A DNA stretch of 64,000 nucleotides from Aminobacter sp. HY435 (GCF_027568395.1 NZ_JANKZL010000007.1:1-64000), one strand, 5' to 3'; positions 25,215 to 35,782 are shown, numbered from the stretch's first letter. The notes: generated by a model from the sequence alone, not told the origin. Translations and numbers: made by a program.

Positions 25215-25472
25215 TCAATGCCGCAGGCGCAGTGGCTCGAACTCGCCGGCCTCAAGCTTGGCGCGCATGCGGTTGAGCATGGCGACAGCCGCCTTTTCGC
25301 CATTTGCGGCAACAATCTCCGCAAACGCTGTGGCAAGCGCCGCCTCGGCGATGATCTCGGGTTCGATGCCGGCGGAAAGACCTTCGGCCCATGCCTCGTT
25401 ATGGCTCTCGACGGCGGTCAGGCGCTTTTCTTCCCGAACCAGGGCGTCGATGTCGGTTAGGCTTTGTTCCAT
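25215..25472 (-). CDS. Small conserved hypothetical protein
   Basis: A predicted all-helical cytoplasmic protein of 85 aa: MEQSLTDIDALVREEKRLTA, then AWAEGLSAGIEPEIIAEAAL and a basic end EPLRLRH. It looks coding (regular amphipathic pattern, starts 132 bases after the previous unit, same strand as its neighbours) and has the character of small rhizobial hypothetical proteins. No function can be assigned. Confidence 0.72.
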   Translation of the reverse strand: MEQSLTDIDALVREEKRLTAVESHNEAWAEGLSAGIEPEIIAEAALATAFAEIVAANGEKAAVAMLNRMRAKLEAGEFEPLRLRH

Positions 25473-25605
25473 TGCGGTCTTTCACCCTGCCAAGCGACCC
25501 GCTGATTCGGATCAACTTGAGCTATCCCTTTAATGTCCCGTTAAGAGAACTAACACAATCGGTCGTCGGTGTACGGTAGGCAATGCCGGGAAAGTAAATA
25601 GCCTG

Positions 25606-25983
25606 TTAATTGCCGTAGCGCGAAGCAATGTCGCGGCTCAGCGTCTCGCCTTCGCTCATGTAGCGTTTGATCGCTTCGGTGGCCGAGGCGGTGCAAGCGG
25701 TGTAGGTGCCTTCGAATGAGCGGTAGCCGCGGTTGAAGCTGGCGATGAAGCGGGCGCGGCGCTCGGGCGAGGGGTTTTCCGACAGCAGCAGCTTTTCCAT
25801 TTCGCCGCGCCACTGCGTGCCCTTTTCGCCGCACAGGTTGCGCAGGAAGTGCAGCGAGCCCAGCACTTCGGCCAGGCGCAGCAGGCCCGGCTCGAACGGT
25901 GCCTCGACGGCGCGGGCGGGCGCGGCAAGCGTCGTACTTGCGGCAAGCGTCATGGCAATCAACAGGGTCGAAGCGCGGCTCAT
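25606..25983 (-). CDS. TIGR02301 family secreted protein
   Basis: A protein of 125 aa with a signal peptide (MSRASTLLIAMTLAASTTLA, cleavage near APARA) and the conserved body FEPGLLRLAEVLGSLHFLRN followed by LCGEKGTQWRGEMEKLL and RRARFIASFNRGYRSFEGTY. Two Cys, in NLCGE and YTACT, may form a disulfide. This matches TIGR02301, a Rhizobiales periplasmic family of unknown function. The ATG at 25983 is preferred to an in-frame TTG at 26004. Confidence 0.87.
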   Translation of the reverse strand: MSRASTLLIAMTLAASTTLAAPARAVEAPFEPGLLRLAEVLGSLHFLRNLCGEKGTQWRGEMEKLLLSENPSPERRARFIASFNRGYRSFEGTYTACTASATEAIKRYMSEGETLSRDIASRYGN

Positions 25984-26045
25984 CAGCGTTTTGTGGCGAA
26001 ACAATTTGGCTGCCGCAAGGCCGCTGCGGCGCTATCCAACGGTGA

Positions 26046-26465
26046 TCACGGCAGGGCGGACTGCCCGCTCACCAGTTCGAGCACGATTTCCAGCGTCGAG
26101 TCGGTCAACGGCAACCGCTCGATCTCGGCCAGGGTGAAGAAGGCAGCCTCGTCGGCGTCGTCCGCCGCGACAGGCTCGCCCTGCGCGTGGCGCGCCCCGA
26201 AGACGGTAAGCAGATAGAGCGAGCCGCCGTCGTCGCGGCTGTCGATCTCAATCGCGCGCAGCAGCACAAGTTCCGCCACCGTGACGGCTGTTTCCTCGAT
26301 GAGTTCGCGCCGCGCCGCCTCTTCCAGCGTTTCGCCATCCTCGACCCGCCCGCCCGGAAAGGCATAAAGCCCTTTCGATGGCGCGCGCCCGCGCCGCACC
26401 AGCATGATCTTGCCATCGCGCATGACGGCAACCGAAACGGCAGGGACGATGCTTGTCTGGTTCAT
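26046..26465 (-). CDS. NUDIX hydrolase
   Basis: A protein of 139 aa. The NUDIX box is seen in GGRVEDGETLEEAARRELIE followed by ETAV: the Gly, Glu and RELxEE catalytic residues are present, with Ala where the late Gly is usual. Hydrolyses a nucleoside diphosphate linked to some group; the substrate is unknown. AGGA lies about ten bases before the ATG. It is the first gene of a minus-strand group that continues with the TIGR02301 protein and is divergent from the SRAP gene. Confidence 0.9.
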   Translation of the reverse strand: MNQTSIVPAVSVAVMRDGKIMLVRRGRAPSKGLYAFPGGRVEDGETLEEAARRELIEETAVTVAELVLLRAIEIDSRDDGGSLYLLTVFGARHAQGEPVAADDADEAAFFTLAEIERLPLTDSTLEIVLELVSGQSALP

Positions 26466-26578
26466 TCCGCCGTCCTGTCTGTTAGCGCCGCCCCATGTTC
26501 GGCAGGGGGTAAGCTGCTTTAGCGGTTGCGGCCGGCGCGATCCATCGCCACTTTCTCTCCGAACGAGGACGTGAAGCG

Positions 26579-27358
26579 ATGTGCGGACGAATAGCGGTGA
26601 TTGCATCGCCCGACGAGACGGCCGCCTTTCTCGGCGTAGCCGACCTCGAGAGCTTTCCGCCGCGCTACAATGTGGCGCCGACACAGCCGATCCTCGTGGT
26701 GACGGCAGGGCCGCAGCGGCCCCCGGGTTCGAACCTGCCCGACCGCATGGCGCTTTTGGCCCGCTGGGGCCTGATCCCGGCCTGGGCGAAGAACCCATCC
26801 GACATGCCGCTGCTGTTCAACGCGCGCTCGGAAACGGCAATCGACAAGGCCGCCTTCCGAAACGCCATGCGACACCGGCGGGCACTGGTTCCTGTCTCCG
26901 GCTTCTACGAATGGAAGAAGCTGCCGGGCAATCGCCGCCAGGCCTATTGGCTGAGGCCGCGCAAGGGCGGGCTGGTGGCACTGGCCGGGCTGCTGGAGAC
27001 GTGGAGCGAGCCGGGCGGATCGGAAATGGATACGGCGGCGATCCTGACCACCTACGCCAGCGCCGACATCAGGCACATCCACGACCGCATGCCCGTGGTC
27101 ATCGAGCCCGAGAACTTCACGCGCTGGCTCGACTGCCGCACCCAGGAGCCGCGCCATGTCGCCGAATTGATGCGGCCGGCGCAGTCTGATTTCTTCGAGC
27201 AGATTCCCGTCTCCGACCTGGTCAACAAATTCGCCAATGTCGGGCCTGAGATACAGGACCGCGTGGAGCCGTTGCACGACGAAGCGCCGGCCAGGGTGGC
27301 GAAGCCAAAAGCGGAAAAGCGTAAGTCCAGCGACGACGACCAGATGAAACTGTTCTGA
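26579..27358 (+). CDS. yedK: SOS response-associated peptidase (SRAP, YedK/HMCES)
   Basis: Forms a covalent cross-link with abasic sites in single-stranded DNA through Cys2, shielding them during replication. The 259 aa begin MCGRIAV; after removal of Met the Cys becomes N-terminal. Other family landmarks are YNVAPTQP (Asn), SGFYEWKK (Glu) and HIHDRMPVV (His). The C-terminal 40 residues are a Lys-rich tail (AKPKAEKRKSSDDD). The ATG is fixed by the required Met-Cys. Divergent from the NUDIX gene. Confidence 0.94.
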   Translation: MCGRIAVIASPDETAAFLGVADLESFPPRYNVAPTQPILVVTAGPQRPPGSNLPDRMALLARWGLIPAWAKNPSDMPLLFNARSETAIDKAAFRNAMRHRRALVPVSGFYEWKKLPGNRRQAYWLRPRKGGLVALAGLLETWSEPGGSEMDTAAILTTYASADIRHIHDRMPVVIEPENFTRWLDCRTQEPRHVAELMRPAQSDFFEQIPVSDLVNKFANVGPEIQDRVEPLHDEAPARVAKPKAEKRKSSDDDQMKLF

Positions 27359-27378
27359 GGGGGCGCTAGAAAGGCGGC

Positions 27379-27996
27379 GTGTTCACGCCAGTCCTTTCCG
27401 CCGCCATTTCCGGATTTCTGCTCGGCGCATCGCTGATCATCGCGATCGGCGCGCAGAATGCGTTCATCCTGCGCCAGGGGCTGCTGCGCCAGCACGTCTT
27501 CATCCTGTGCCTGATCTGTGCGGCGTCGGATGCGCTGCTGATTGCCGCCGGTATCGCCGGGCTCGGCACGCTGATTTCGCGGTCGCCGAACCTGATCCTG
27601 GTCGTCACCTTGGGCGGCGCGCTGTTCCTGTTCACCTATGCGATCATCGCCTTTCGCCGCGCCATGAAGCCAGAGGTACTGCAAGCTGCGAAGTCGGGCG
27701 AGGCGCGGCTCTGGCCGGCAGTCGCCGCCTGTCTTGCCTTCACCTTCCTGAACCCACACGTCTACCTCGACACCGTCGTGCTGCTCGGCAGCCTGTCGGC
27801 GTCCTATGAGGGCCAGGCGCGCCTTGCCTTTGGGCTTGGCGCTGCGACGGCATCATTCGTCTGGTTCTTTGGGCTTGGCTACGGCGCCCGGCTGCTGGAG
27901 CCGGTGTTTGCCCGGCCTTCCGCCTGGCGCGTCCTCGATGTCGTGATCGGCCTTGTCATGGCCGCGATCGGGCTCAGCCTGGTCAGCCGCGTCTAG
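27379..27996 (+). CDS. LysE/ArgO family amino acid exporter
   Basis: A membrane protein of 205 aa with about six helices. The family signature is LIIAIGAQNAFILRQGLLRQ near residues 19-38, followed by CAASDALLIAAGIAGLG and the central FLNPHVYLDT. It resembles ArgO/LysE, which expel arginine or lysine. The start is a GTG at 27379 with AGAAAGG upstream. Its stop codon overlaps the stop of the small minus-strand gene at 27993. Confidence 0.9.
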   Translation: MFTPVLSAAISGFLLGASLIIAIGAQNAFILRQGLLRQHVFILCLICAASDALLIAAGIAGLGTLISRSPNLILVVTLGGALFLFTYAIIAFRRAMKPEVLQAAKSGEARLWPAVAACLAFTFLNPHVYLDTVVLLGSLSASYEGQARLAFGLGAATASFVWFFGLGYGARLLEPVFARPSAWRVLDVVIGLVMAAIGLSLVSRV

Positions 27997-28148
27997 GCGG
28001 CCTTGTTCAGCTTCGGCGCTGACTTTTCCTTTTTCGTCGCGCAGATCAGCGCGGCGGCGATCGCAGCAGGCCCAATGGCCCGGTAGTGCTTGGCAAGTTC
28101 CGCGTACTGGCTACGCGCTCGGTCCTGTTCGGCCTGTTTTCGTTTCAT
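27993..28148 (-). CDS. Small hypothetical protein, 51 residues
   Basis: Reading the minus strand gives a frame of 51 codons: MKRKQAEQDRARSQYAELAK, then HYRAIGPAAIAAALICATKK and EKSAPKLNKAA. The charged helix at the start, short hydrophobic middle (about residues 25-38) and basic tail suggest a small membrane-associated protein. AGGGAAGAG lies eight bases before the ATG, which strongly supports translation. Function unknown. Confidence 0.7.
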   Translation of the reverse strand: MKRKQAEQDRARSQYAELAKHYRAIGPAAIAAALICATKKEKSAPKLNKAA

Positions 28149-28242
28149 CGGTCTCTTCCCTTAAGTCAACTCTGTTGAGATCGGCTGCATTTGCTTACGG
28201 ATTCGGTCGAATTCGTGGCATGCGGCGGCTTCTAGCCGGGCA

Positions 28243-28413
28243 ATGTTTCATTACGGTGCCGCTATGTTTAATAAATTGTTTCGGTGCTGCTTCCGTTCCG
28301 GTTGCGGCGGTAAAGTTTCATGTCGATGCGTCTTGACGGCAACAGGGTCCGAGGCGATAAAGCCCCTGATGAAAACGTCTTTCGCCATTTCCGGCATTTG
28401 CATTATTGGCTAG
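28243..28413 (+). other. Cysteine-rich short open frame upstream of cysS
   Basis: A short frame, ATG at 28243 or 28264 and TAG at 28411-28413, encodes MFNKLFRCCFRSGCGGKVSC followed by RCVL and a tail of about 25 residues. Five Cys codons fall within 15 codons (28285-28329), the sixth at 28399. It lies in the 447-base gap before cysteinyl-tRNA synthetase, where a Cys-codon leader peptide would make regulatory sense. No good ribosome binding site is visible and no clear anti-terminator pair was found downstream, so it may be chance. The rest of the gap holds nothing recognised. Confidence 0.3.
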
Positions 28414-28595
28414 CGTTCGCGCTGGTCAGGACGTTTTCGCCTCCTCTTCACAAAGACAGGTCAAACGCCCGGGCCAGCAGGCCACGGCGCCGCGCGTCCA
28501 TTTCGGACGTGCAAAGGACGCGGTGAAACTGAGAATTGGCGCATGATCCTTGCGAAGATCGTAGATTTTCCGGGGCCACGCACACGGGGAGTTCT

Positions 28596-30008
28596 ATGTC
28601 TGAAGCATTCAGGGGCCTGCGCCTTACCAACACGCTGACGCGCACGAAGGAGGACTTCGTGCCGATCGATCCGCAAAACGTGCGGATGTATGTCTGCGGC
28701 CCGACCGTCTACGACTTTGCCCATATCGGCAACGCTCGGCCAGCGATCGTCTTCGACGTGCTGTTTCGGCTGCTGCGCCATCTCTATGGCGAAGATCACG
28801 TCACCTATGTGCGCAACCTCACCGACCTCGACGACAAGATCAACGCGCGCGCCCTGCGTGATTTTCCCGATCTTCCGCTGAACGAGGCGATCAGGCGCGT
28901 CACCGAAAAGACCGCCAACCAGTATCAGTCGGACGTCGCAGCACTTGGCTGCCTCGAGCCGACTGTCGAGCCACGCGCCACGGAATTCGTGCAGCCCCGC
29001 CCCGACGGCCGTGCCGACATGATCACCTTGATTCTGAGTCTCATCGATCGCGGCCATGCCTATGAGGCACAAGGCGAAGTGCTGTTCGACACCGGCTCGA
29101 TGCCCGACTACGGCCAACTGTCGAAGCGCAATCTCGACGAGCAACAGGCCGGTGCCCGCGTCGAGGTCGAGGCGCACAAGAAGAATCCCGGCGACTTCGT
29201 GTTGTGGAAGGCATCTTCGGCCGAGGAGCCGGGCTGGGACAGCCCGTGGGGACGCGGCCGTCCGGGCTGGCATATCGAGTGCTCGGCGATGGCGTCGGCC
29301 TATCTCGGCGAGGTCTTCGATATCCACGGTGGCGGGCTCGACCTGATCTTCCCGCACCATGAGAACGAGATCGCCCAGTCGCGCTGCGCCCACGGTACCG
29401 AGGTGATGGCCAACTACTGGATGCACAACGGCTTCCTTCAGGTTGAGGGCCAGAAGATGTCCAAGAGCCTGGGCAACTTCTTCTCGATCCACGAGTTGCT
29501 CGAGACCGAGAATTTCGGCGGCCGCAAATGGCCGGGCGAAGTGCTGCGCCTGGCCATGCTGATGACGCACTACCGCGAGCCGATCGACTTCTCGGTGAGG
29601 AAGCTTGAGGAGGCGGAGAACACGTTGCGCAAATGGAAGCGCGCGGCCGACAGCGCCGGTGCTGCCGAGGCTGCCGTTCCTGCGTCGCTTATCGCAGCAC
29701 TCAGCGACGATCTCGCCACAGCAACCGCATTCCATGGACTGTCGCAACTGGCCGGCGAGTCGGGCGGCATCGCTGCAGCTGAGCTCAAGGCTGCGCTGCT
29801 GTTCCTGGGCTTCACACTCGACGCGGCCGAAGTTGACGGGGCGGAGGTTGCGAAAGTCATTGCGGAGCGCCTTGCCTTCATCGCGCAAAAGAACTGGGCC
29901 GAGGCCGACCGCATCCGCGACGAGCTGCTGGCCCAGGGCGTGCAGCTCAAGGACGGCAAGGATCCGGTAAGCGGCGAGCGTGTGACGACGTGGGAAGTGA
30001 AGCGGTGA
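28596..30008 (+). CDS. cysS: Cysteinyl-tRNA synthetase
   Basis: Charges tRNA-Cys with cysteine in the cytoplasm. The 470 aa hold the class I synthetase signatures: the zinc-ligand Cys and HIGN motif in [20 protein letters not shown], the second zinc site around [10 protein letters not shown] and HHENEIAQS, and the KMSKS loop in [11 protein letters not shown]. The C-terminal DALR-like helical domain follows. GGGGAG precedes the ATG at 28596 by five bases; an upstream start at 28536 would add 20 unrelated residues. Confidence 0.96.
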   Translation: MSEAFRGLRLTNTLTRTKEDFVPIDPQNVRMYVCGPTVYDFAHIGNARPAIVFDVLFRLLRHLYGEDHVTYVRNLTDLDDKINARALRDFPDLPLNEAIRRVTEKTANQYQSDVAALGCLEPTVEPRATEFVQPRPDGRADMITLILSLIDRGHAYEAQGEVLFDTGSMPDYGQLSKRNLDEQQAGARVEVEAHKKNPGDFVLWKASSAEEPGWDSPWGRGRPGWHIECSAMASAYLGEVFDIHGGGLDLIFPHHENEIAQSRCAHGTEVMANYWMHNGFLQVEGQKMSKSLGNFFSIHELLETENFGGRKWPGEVLRLAMLMTHYREPIDFSVRKLEEAENTLRKWKRAADSAGAAEAAVPASLIAALSDDLATATAFHGLSQLAGESGGIAAAELKAALLFLGFTLDAAEVDGAEVAKVIAERLAFIAQKNWAEADRIRDELLAQGVQLKDGKDPVSGERVTTWEVKR

Positions 30009-30163
30009 TGATGGCAGGGCAGGGGGTGCGGCGTGTCTTCGGGCCGGCGGCTGGACCATTCTACGCTTCTGGAACGACGACGCGCTTCGCGATATGGATA
30101 ACGTCTGCCAGCACATCGTGATCTCGGCCGGAGCGGCCGTCCGCATGAAGAGGAGTTCGTGCA

Positions 30164-30544
30164 ATGATCGACCACACTGGAATTTCGGTAACCGATTTCG
30201 ATAAGGCGAAGGCGTTTTACGACAAGGCGTTTGCGCCGTTGGGCGCGTCGCTTCTGATGATGGTGCCGGCGGAGCATACCGGCGGCGTCAAGGTCGGCGG
30301 CTACGGCCGCGAGCGGCCGGTGTTCTGGCTGCACGAAGCGCCGGCCGGGCCGGGCCGGCACTACGCGTTCACGGCGCGGAGCCGGGCCGAGGTCGAAGCG
30401 TTCCATGCGGCGGCGATTTCTGCTGGTGGCAAGGACAATGGCGGGCCAGGTCCGCGGCCGCACTATCATCCTGACTATTACGCCGCATTCGTCTTCGACC
30501 CTGACGGCAACAACATCGAGGCGGTGTGCCATGCGCCGGGTTGA
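30164..30544 (+). CDS. VOC family protein (glyoxalase/dioxygenase superfamily)
   Basis: A protein of 126 aa with two paired beta-alpha-beta-beta-beta units: MIDHTGISVTDFDKAKAFYD at the start (metal-ligand His at 4) and AAFVFDPDGNNIEAVCH at the end (Glu ligand). Members bind a metal and act on aldehyde adducts, aromatic diols or antibiotics; the reaction here is unknown. AGGAG lies nine bases upstream. It lies just before the three GFA genes and may share their transcript. Confidence 0.88.
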   Translation: MIDHTGISVTDFDKAKAFYDKAFAPLGASLLMMVPAEHTGGVKVGGYGRERPVFWLHEAPAGPGRHYAFTARSRAEVEAFHAAAISAGGKDNGGPGPRPHYHPDYYAAFVFDPDGNNIEAVCHAPG

Positions 30545-30556
30545 GGGGTCGGCCCG

Positions 30557-31045
30557 ATGAGCCTCGACAACAGGCCTGTCTATTCGGGCGGATGCCAGTG
30601 CGGCGCCGTGCGCTTTCATGTTGAAGGCGCACTCGGCGACGCCTCGGTCTGCCACTGCCGCATGTGCCAGAAGGCGTTCGGCAATTTCTACGCCCCGCTG
30701 GTCTCGGTGCGGAAGGCCAAGCTCGCCTGGACGCGCGGCGAGCCGAAGCGGTTCCGTTCCTCGAACTATGCCTTGCGTGGCTTCTGCGGCGAATGCGGCA
30801 CGCCGCTGAGCTACGAGGCGCCGGACGGCACGGCACTGGCGATAGCTGCCTTCGACGAGCCGGAGGAGATCGCGCCGACGGTTCAGTGGGGGCTCGAGGG
30901 CAAGCTGCCCTATGTCGACGGCATCCACGAACTGCCTGGTTATTCGACCGAGGAAGACCCTGACGCGGCCGATTTCGTCAACGACATCGTCTCCTACCAG
31001 CATCCCGATCACGACACCGAACGCTGGCCGGAGGATCGCAAATGA
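30557..31045 (+). CDS. GFA family protein, copy 1
   Basis: A protein of 162 aa with the zinc-binding Cys pattern of the GFA (glutathione-dependent formaldehyde-activating enzyme-like) family: GGCQCGAVRF, VCHCRMCQKAFGNF and GFCGECGTPL. Members have a beta-tent fold with structural and catalytic zinc; most have no proven reaction despite the family name. It is the first of three tandem paralogues, and its last four bases overlap the start of the second. Confidence 0.9.
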   Translation: MSLDNRPVYSGGCQCGAVRFHVEGALGDASVCHCRMCQKAFGNFYAPLVSVRKAKLAWTRGEPKRFRSSNYALRGFCGECGTPLSYEAPDGTALAIAAFDEPEEIAPTVQWGLEGKLPYVDGIHELPGYSTEEDPDAADFVNDIVSYQHPDHDTERWPEDRK

Positions 31046-31511
31046 CGTCGGCAACAGGTGGATGCCAGTGCGGGGCGGTACGTTATCGCATCGACCAGGC
31101 GCTGGAGAATGCGCATATCTGCCATTGCCGCATGTGCCAGAAGGCGTCCGGCAACTACTTCATGCCGCTGGCGCGCACGCCCAGGGCGAAATTCGCCGTC
31201 ACGCGTGGCGAGATCGGCTGGTTCCAGTCGTCCGACATCGTGCGCCGCGGCTTCTGCCGCGATTGCGGCACACCGCTGCTGTTCGACGTCGTCGACCGCG
31301 ACACGATCAACGTCGTGCTCGGCTCGCTCGACGACCCGGAGGCGGTGAAGCCGACGTTCCAGTGCGGCCTCCATGCCAGGCAGCCCTGGTTCGGTGAACT
31401 CGACACGCTTGAGCCGTCGTCGGACGAGACGTCCTGGTATCAGGCGATAGCGCCCTCGAACCATCAGCACCCCGACCACGACACTGAACAATGGCCAGCG
31501 GAGAACAGGTC

Positions 31512-31515
<4 letters not shown>
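31042..31515 (+). CDS. GFA family protein, copy 2
   Basis: A paralogue of its neighbours with 157 aa and the same three zinc motifs: GGCQCGAVRY, ICHCRMCQKASGNYF and GFCRDCGTPLL. The C-terminal segment ends HQHPDHDTEQWP, a tail nearly identical in all three copies. It overlaps copy 1 by four bases and copy 3 by four bases. Confidence 0.9.
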
Positions 31516-32944
<1,429 letters not shown>

Positions 32945-32988
32945 TGATGCGCACGTTGCAAGTGTCGGCACGACGGTGCGGCGGCCTC

Positions 32989-33125
32989 ACCCTCCCCCTT
33001 GTGGGGAGGGTCGGCGAGCGCATGGAGCGCAGCGGAATGCGTGAGACGGGGTGGGGGTTCAACCAATGACGGCCTCACCCCCCACCCCGGCGCTGCGCGC
33101 CGACCCTCCCCACAAGGGGGAGGGT
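32989..33125. repeat. Large palindromic repeat element spanning the cimA start
   Basis: Bases 32989-33016 and 33098-33125 are exact inverted copies, 28 bases each, with the pattern ACCCTCCCCCTTGTGGGGAG and its complement. Each arm is itself palindromic around CTCCCC/GGGGAG. Inside, GACGGGGTGGGGG (33046-33058) and CCCCCCACCCC (33079-33088) are further inverted. The 137-base unit has the look of a mobile rhizobial repeat element. It covers the start codon of the citramalate synthase gene and encodes its first 20 residues. Confidence 0.8.
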
Positions 33126-34736
33126 AAAGAACGCATCTATCTCTTCGACACGACGCTGCGCGACGGCCAGCAGACGCCGGGCATCGATTTCTCCGTCGAG
33201 GACAAGATTGCGATTGCCGGCATGCTGGACGAATTCGGCCTCGACTATGTCGAGGGCGGCTACCCCGGCGCCAATCCGACCGACACGGCGTTCTTCCAGC
33301 AAAAGCGCACCAGGCGGGCGAAGTTCGTCGCCTTCGGCATGACCAAGCGGGCAGGGGTGTCGGCATCCAACGATCCCGGACTGGCCGCGCTGGTCCAGGC
33401 AAGATCGGATGCCGTGTGCTTTGTCGCCAAGAGCTGGGACTACCATGTCCGCGTCGCCCTCGGTGTCAGCAACGAAGACAACCTGGATAGCATCGGCGCA
33501 TCGGTCGAGGCGGCGGGCGCGGCCGGCAAGGAGCCGATGGTTGACTGCGAGCACTTTTTCGACGGCTTCAAGGCCAACCCCGACTATGCGCTGGCCTGCG
33601 CCAGGACAGCCTATGAGGCCGGCGCGCGCTGGGTGGTGCTGTGCGACACCAATGGCGGCACGCAGCCCTCGGAAGTGCGCGACATCGTCGCCAAGGTGAT
33701 CGCGGCCGGCATCCCGGGCGCTCACCTCGGAATCCACGCCCATGACGATACCGGCCAGGCGGTGGCCAATTCGCTGGCCGCCATCGAGGCCGGCGTGCGC
33801 CAGGTGCAGGGCACTATCAATGGTATCGGCGAGCGCTGTGGCAACGCCAACCTGGTCACCATCGTGCCGACGCTGGCTCTGAAACCGCATTTTGCCGCGC
33901 GTTTCGAAACCGGCATCTCGGCCGAAGCCTTGACCGGCATTTCCAGGCTTTCGCGGGCTTTCGACGAATTGCTCAACCGCGCGCCCGAAACGCAGTCGCC
34001 CTATGTCGGCGCGTCGGCGTTTGCCACCAAGGCCGGCATCCATGCCTCGGCGATCGCCAAGGAGCCGCAAACCTACGAGCATGTGCCGCCGGAAACGGTG
34101 GGCAACCGCCGCAAGGTCATGGTCTCGGACCAGGGCGGCAAGGCCAATTTCATCGCCGAACTGAAGCGCCGCGGCATCGACGTGCCGAAGGACGACAACC
34201 GGCTCGACGCGCTGATTGCGGTGGTCAAGGAGCGCGAGGCCGAGGGCTATGCCTATGAAGGCGCTGACGCCAGTTTTGAGCTTCTGGCCCGGCAGATGCT
34301 CCATGGCGTGCCGGAATTCTTCAAGGTCACCAGCTTCCGCTGTCTCGTCGAACGTCGCTTCGACGCCAACGGCAACCTCAAGACGGTATCGGAAGCGGTG
34401 GTCAAGGTTGTTGTCGACGGCGAAGACAAGATGTCGGTTGCCGAAGGGGATGGCCCGGTCAACGCCCTCGACATCGCGCTACGCAAGGACCTCGGCAAGT
34501 TCCAGGACGAGATCGGGGACCTGGAACTGGCGGACTACAAGGTGCGTATCCTCAATGGCGGCACCGAGGCCATAACGCGAGTTCTGATCGAATCGCACGA
34601 CGCCACCGGAGCGCGCTGGTGGACCGTCGGCGTGTCGACAAACATCATAGATGCTTCGTTCCAGGCGCTGATGGATTCGATCATCTACAAGCTAATGAAG
34701 AACCGCGAGATGGCCGGGCTGGTGGCGGCGGAATAG
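33066..34736 (+). CDS. cimA: Citramalate synthase
   Basis: Condenses pyruvate with acetyl-CoA to (R)-citramalate, an entry to isoleucine synthesis. The 556 aa have the DRE-TIM metallolyase barrel: YLFDTTLRDGQQTPGIDFSV (metal Asp, catalytic Arg), HLGIHAHDDTGQAVAN (metal His pair) and GTINGIGERCGNANLV; then a linker and a C-terminal LeuA-type allosteric domain from about residue 420. The first 20 residues (MTASPPTPALRADPPHKGEG) are encoded by a palindromic repeat and are not part of the family; homologues begin near KERIYLFDTTLRDG. The ATG at 33066 is the first good start; a GTG at 33051 is possible. Confidence 0.92.
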   Translation: MTASPPTPALRADPPHKGEGKERIYLFDTTLRDGQQTPGIDFSVEDKIAIAGMLDEFGLDYVEGGYPGANPTDTAFFQQKRTRRAKFVAFGMTKRAGVSASNDPGLAALVQARSDAVCFVAKSWDYHVRVALGVSNEDNLDSIGASVEAAGAAGKEPMVDCEHFFDGFKANPDYALACARTAYEAGARWVVLCDTNGGTQPSEVRDIVAKVIAAGIPGAHLGIHAHDDTGQAVANSLAAIEAGVRQVQGTINGIGERCGNANLVTIVPTLALKPHFAARFETGISAEALTGISRLSRAFDELLNRAPETQSPYVGASAFATKAGIHASAIAKEPQTYEHVPPETVGNRRKVMVSDQGGKANFIAELKRRGIDVPKDDNRLDALIAVVKEREAEGYAYEGADASFELLARQMLHGVPEFFKVTSFRCLVERRFDANGNLKTVSEAVVKVVVDGEDKMSVAEGDGPVNALDIALRKDLGKFQDEIGDLELADYKVRILNGGTEAITRVLIESHDATGARWWTVGVSTNIIDASFQALMDSIIYKLMKNREMAGLVAAE

Positions 34737-34862
34737 GCGTCGCTGCCGCGTTTGCCAGCTGTCGCAGACGTTCGACAGGGGTTGATCCATCAACGAAAAG
34801 CGCATGGACCATCACTATTTTGAAATGGCGCGAGCCGGGCGTCAGGCGCATAGGTTCGCGCC

Positions 34863-35771
34863 ATGAGCACGCAAGCCCCAGCCATTTCCCGCGACGAAGC
34901 CACGCGTGGCTTCCTGTTTGCCCTTTCGGCCTACCTGATGTGGGGCTTCCTGCCGTTCTACATGAAGGCCGTCGCGCACATTCCGGCTGCCGAGGTGATC
35001 GCTCACCGCATCATCTGGTCGATCCCGATCGCCGCCGTGCTGCTGTGGTGGCTCGGGCGCACCGCTGACATCAAGACCGCCTTGCGCAGCCCGCGCACCC
35101 TGGCGCTGGGCGCTCTGACCGCTTCGCTGATCACCATCAACTGGGGCGTCTATGTCTGGGCCATCGGCAACGACCGGGCGCTCGAAACAGCGCTGGGCTA
35201 TTACATCAACCCGCTGTTGAGCGTTTTCCTCGGCGCCGTCGTGCTCGGCGAGAAGCTGACGCGCGCCCAGATGCTGGCCATCGGCCTAGCCGCCCTCGCG
35301 GTCGGCCTGTTGACCTGGGAAAGCGGCGGCCTGCCCTGGGTGTCCATCGTCCTGGCGCTGTCCTGGGGCTTCTACGCCATGTTCAAGAAGACCCTGCCGA
35401 TCGGCCCGGCGCAGGGCTTCTTCCTCGAGGTGCTGATCCTCGGCATTCCTGCCCTGTGCTATATCGTCTACCTGCAGTCGTCTGGCGTTGGACACTTCTT
35501 TTCCGCCGAGATGACGGATGTCTGGCTGCTGCTGGGCTGCGGCCTGGTGACGGCGGTGCCGCTGATCCTGTTTGCCAACGGCGCCAAGCTGTTGCGCCTG
35601 TCGACCATCGGCATCATGCAATACATCGCACCGACAATGATCTTCGTCATCGCCATCTTCATCTTCCGCGAGCCGTTCAGCAGTGAGCGCGCCGTCGCGT
35701 TCGCCCTTATCTGGGTGGCGCTCGCGATCTACACGTGGTCGATGTACTCCGAGCGGACAAAGAACAGCTGA
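34863..35771 (+). CDS. rarD: RarD family EamA transporter
   Basis: A protein of 302 aa with about ten membrane helices. RDEATRGFLFALSAYLMWGF, YMKAVAHIPAAEVIAHRIIW and TINWGVYVWAIGNDRALETA are typical of RarD, the DMT subfamily first named from chloramphenicol sensitivity; its physiological substrate is not settled. The ATG lies 126 bases after cimA, so it may have its own promoter. It is followed 11 bases later by a GST gene. Confidence 0.9.
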   Translation: MSTQAPAISRDEATRGFLFALSAYLMWGFLPFYMKAVAHIPAAEVIAHRIIWSIPIAAVLLWWLGRTADIKTALRSPRTLALGALTASLITINWGVYVWAIGNDRALETALGYYINPLLSVFLGAVVLGEKLTRAQMLAIGLAALAVGLLTWESGGLPWVSIVLALSWGFYAMFKKTLPIGPAQGFFLEVLILGIPALCYIVYLQSSGVGHFFSAEMTDVWLLLGCGLVTAVPLILFANGAKLLRLSTIGIMQYIAPTMIFVIAIFIFREPFSSERAVAFALIWVALAIYTWSMYSERTKNS

Positions 35772-35782
35772 CCTCAGTAGCG

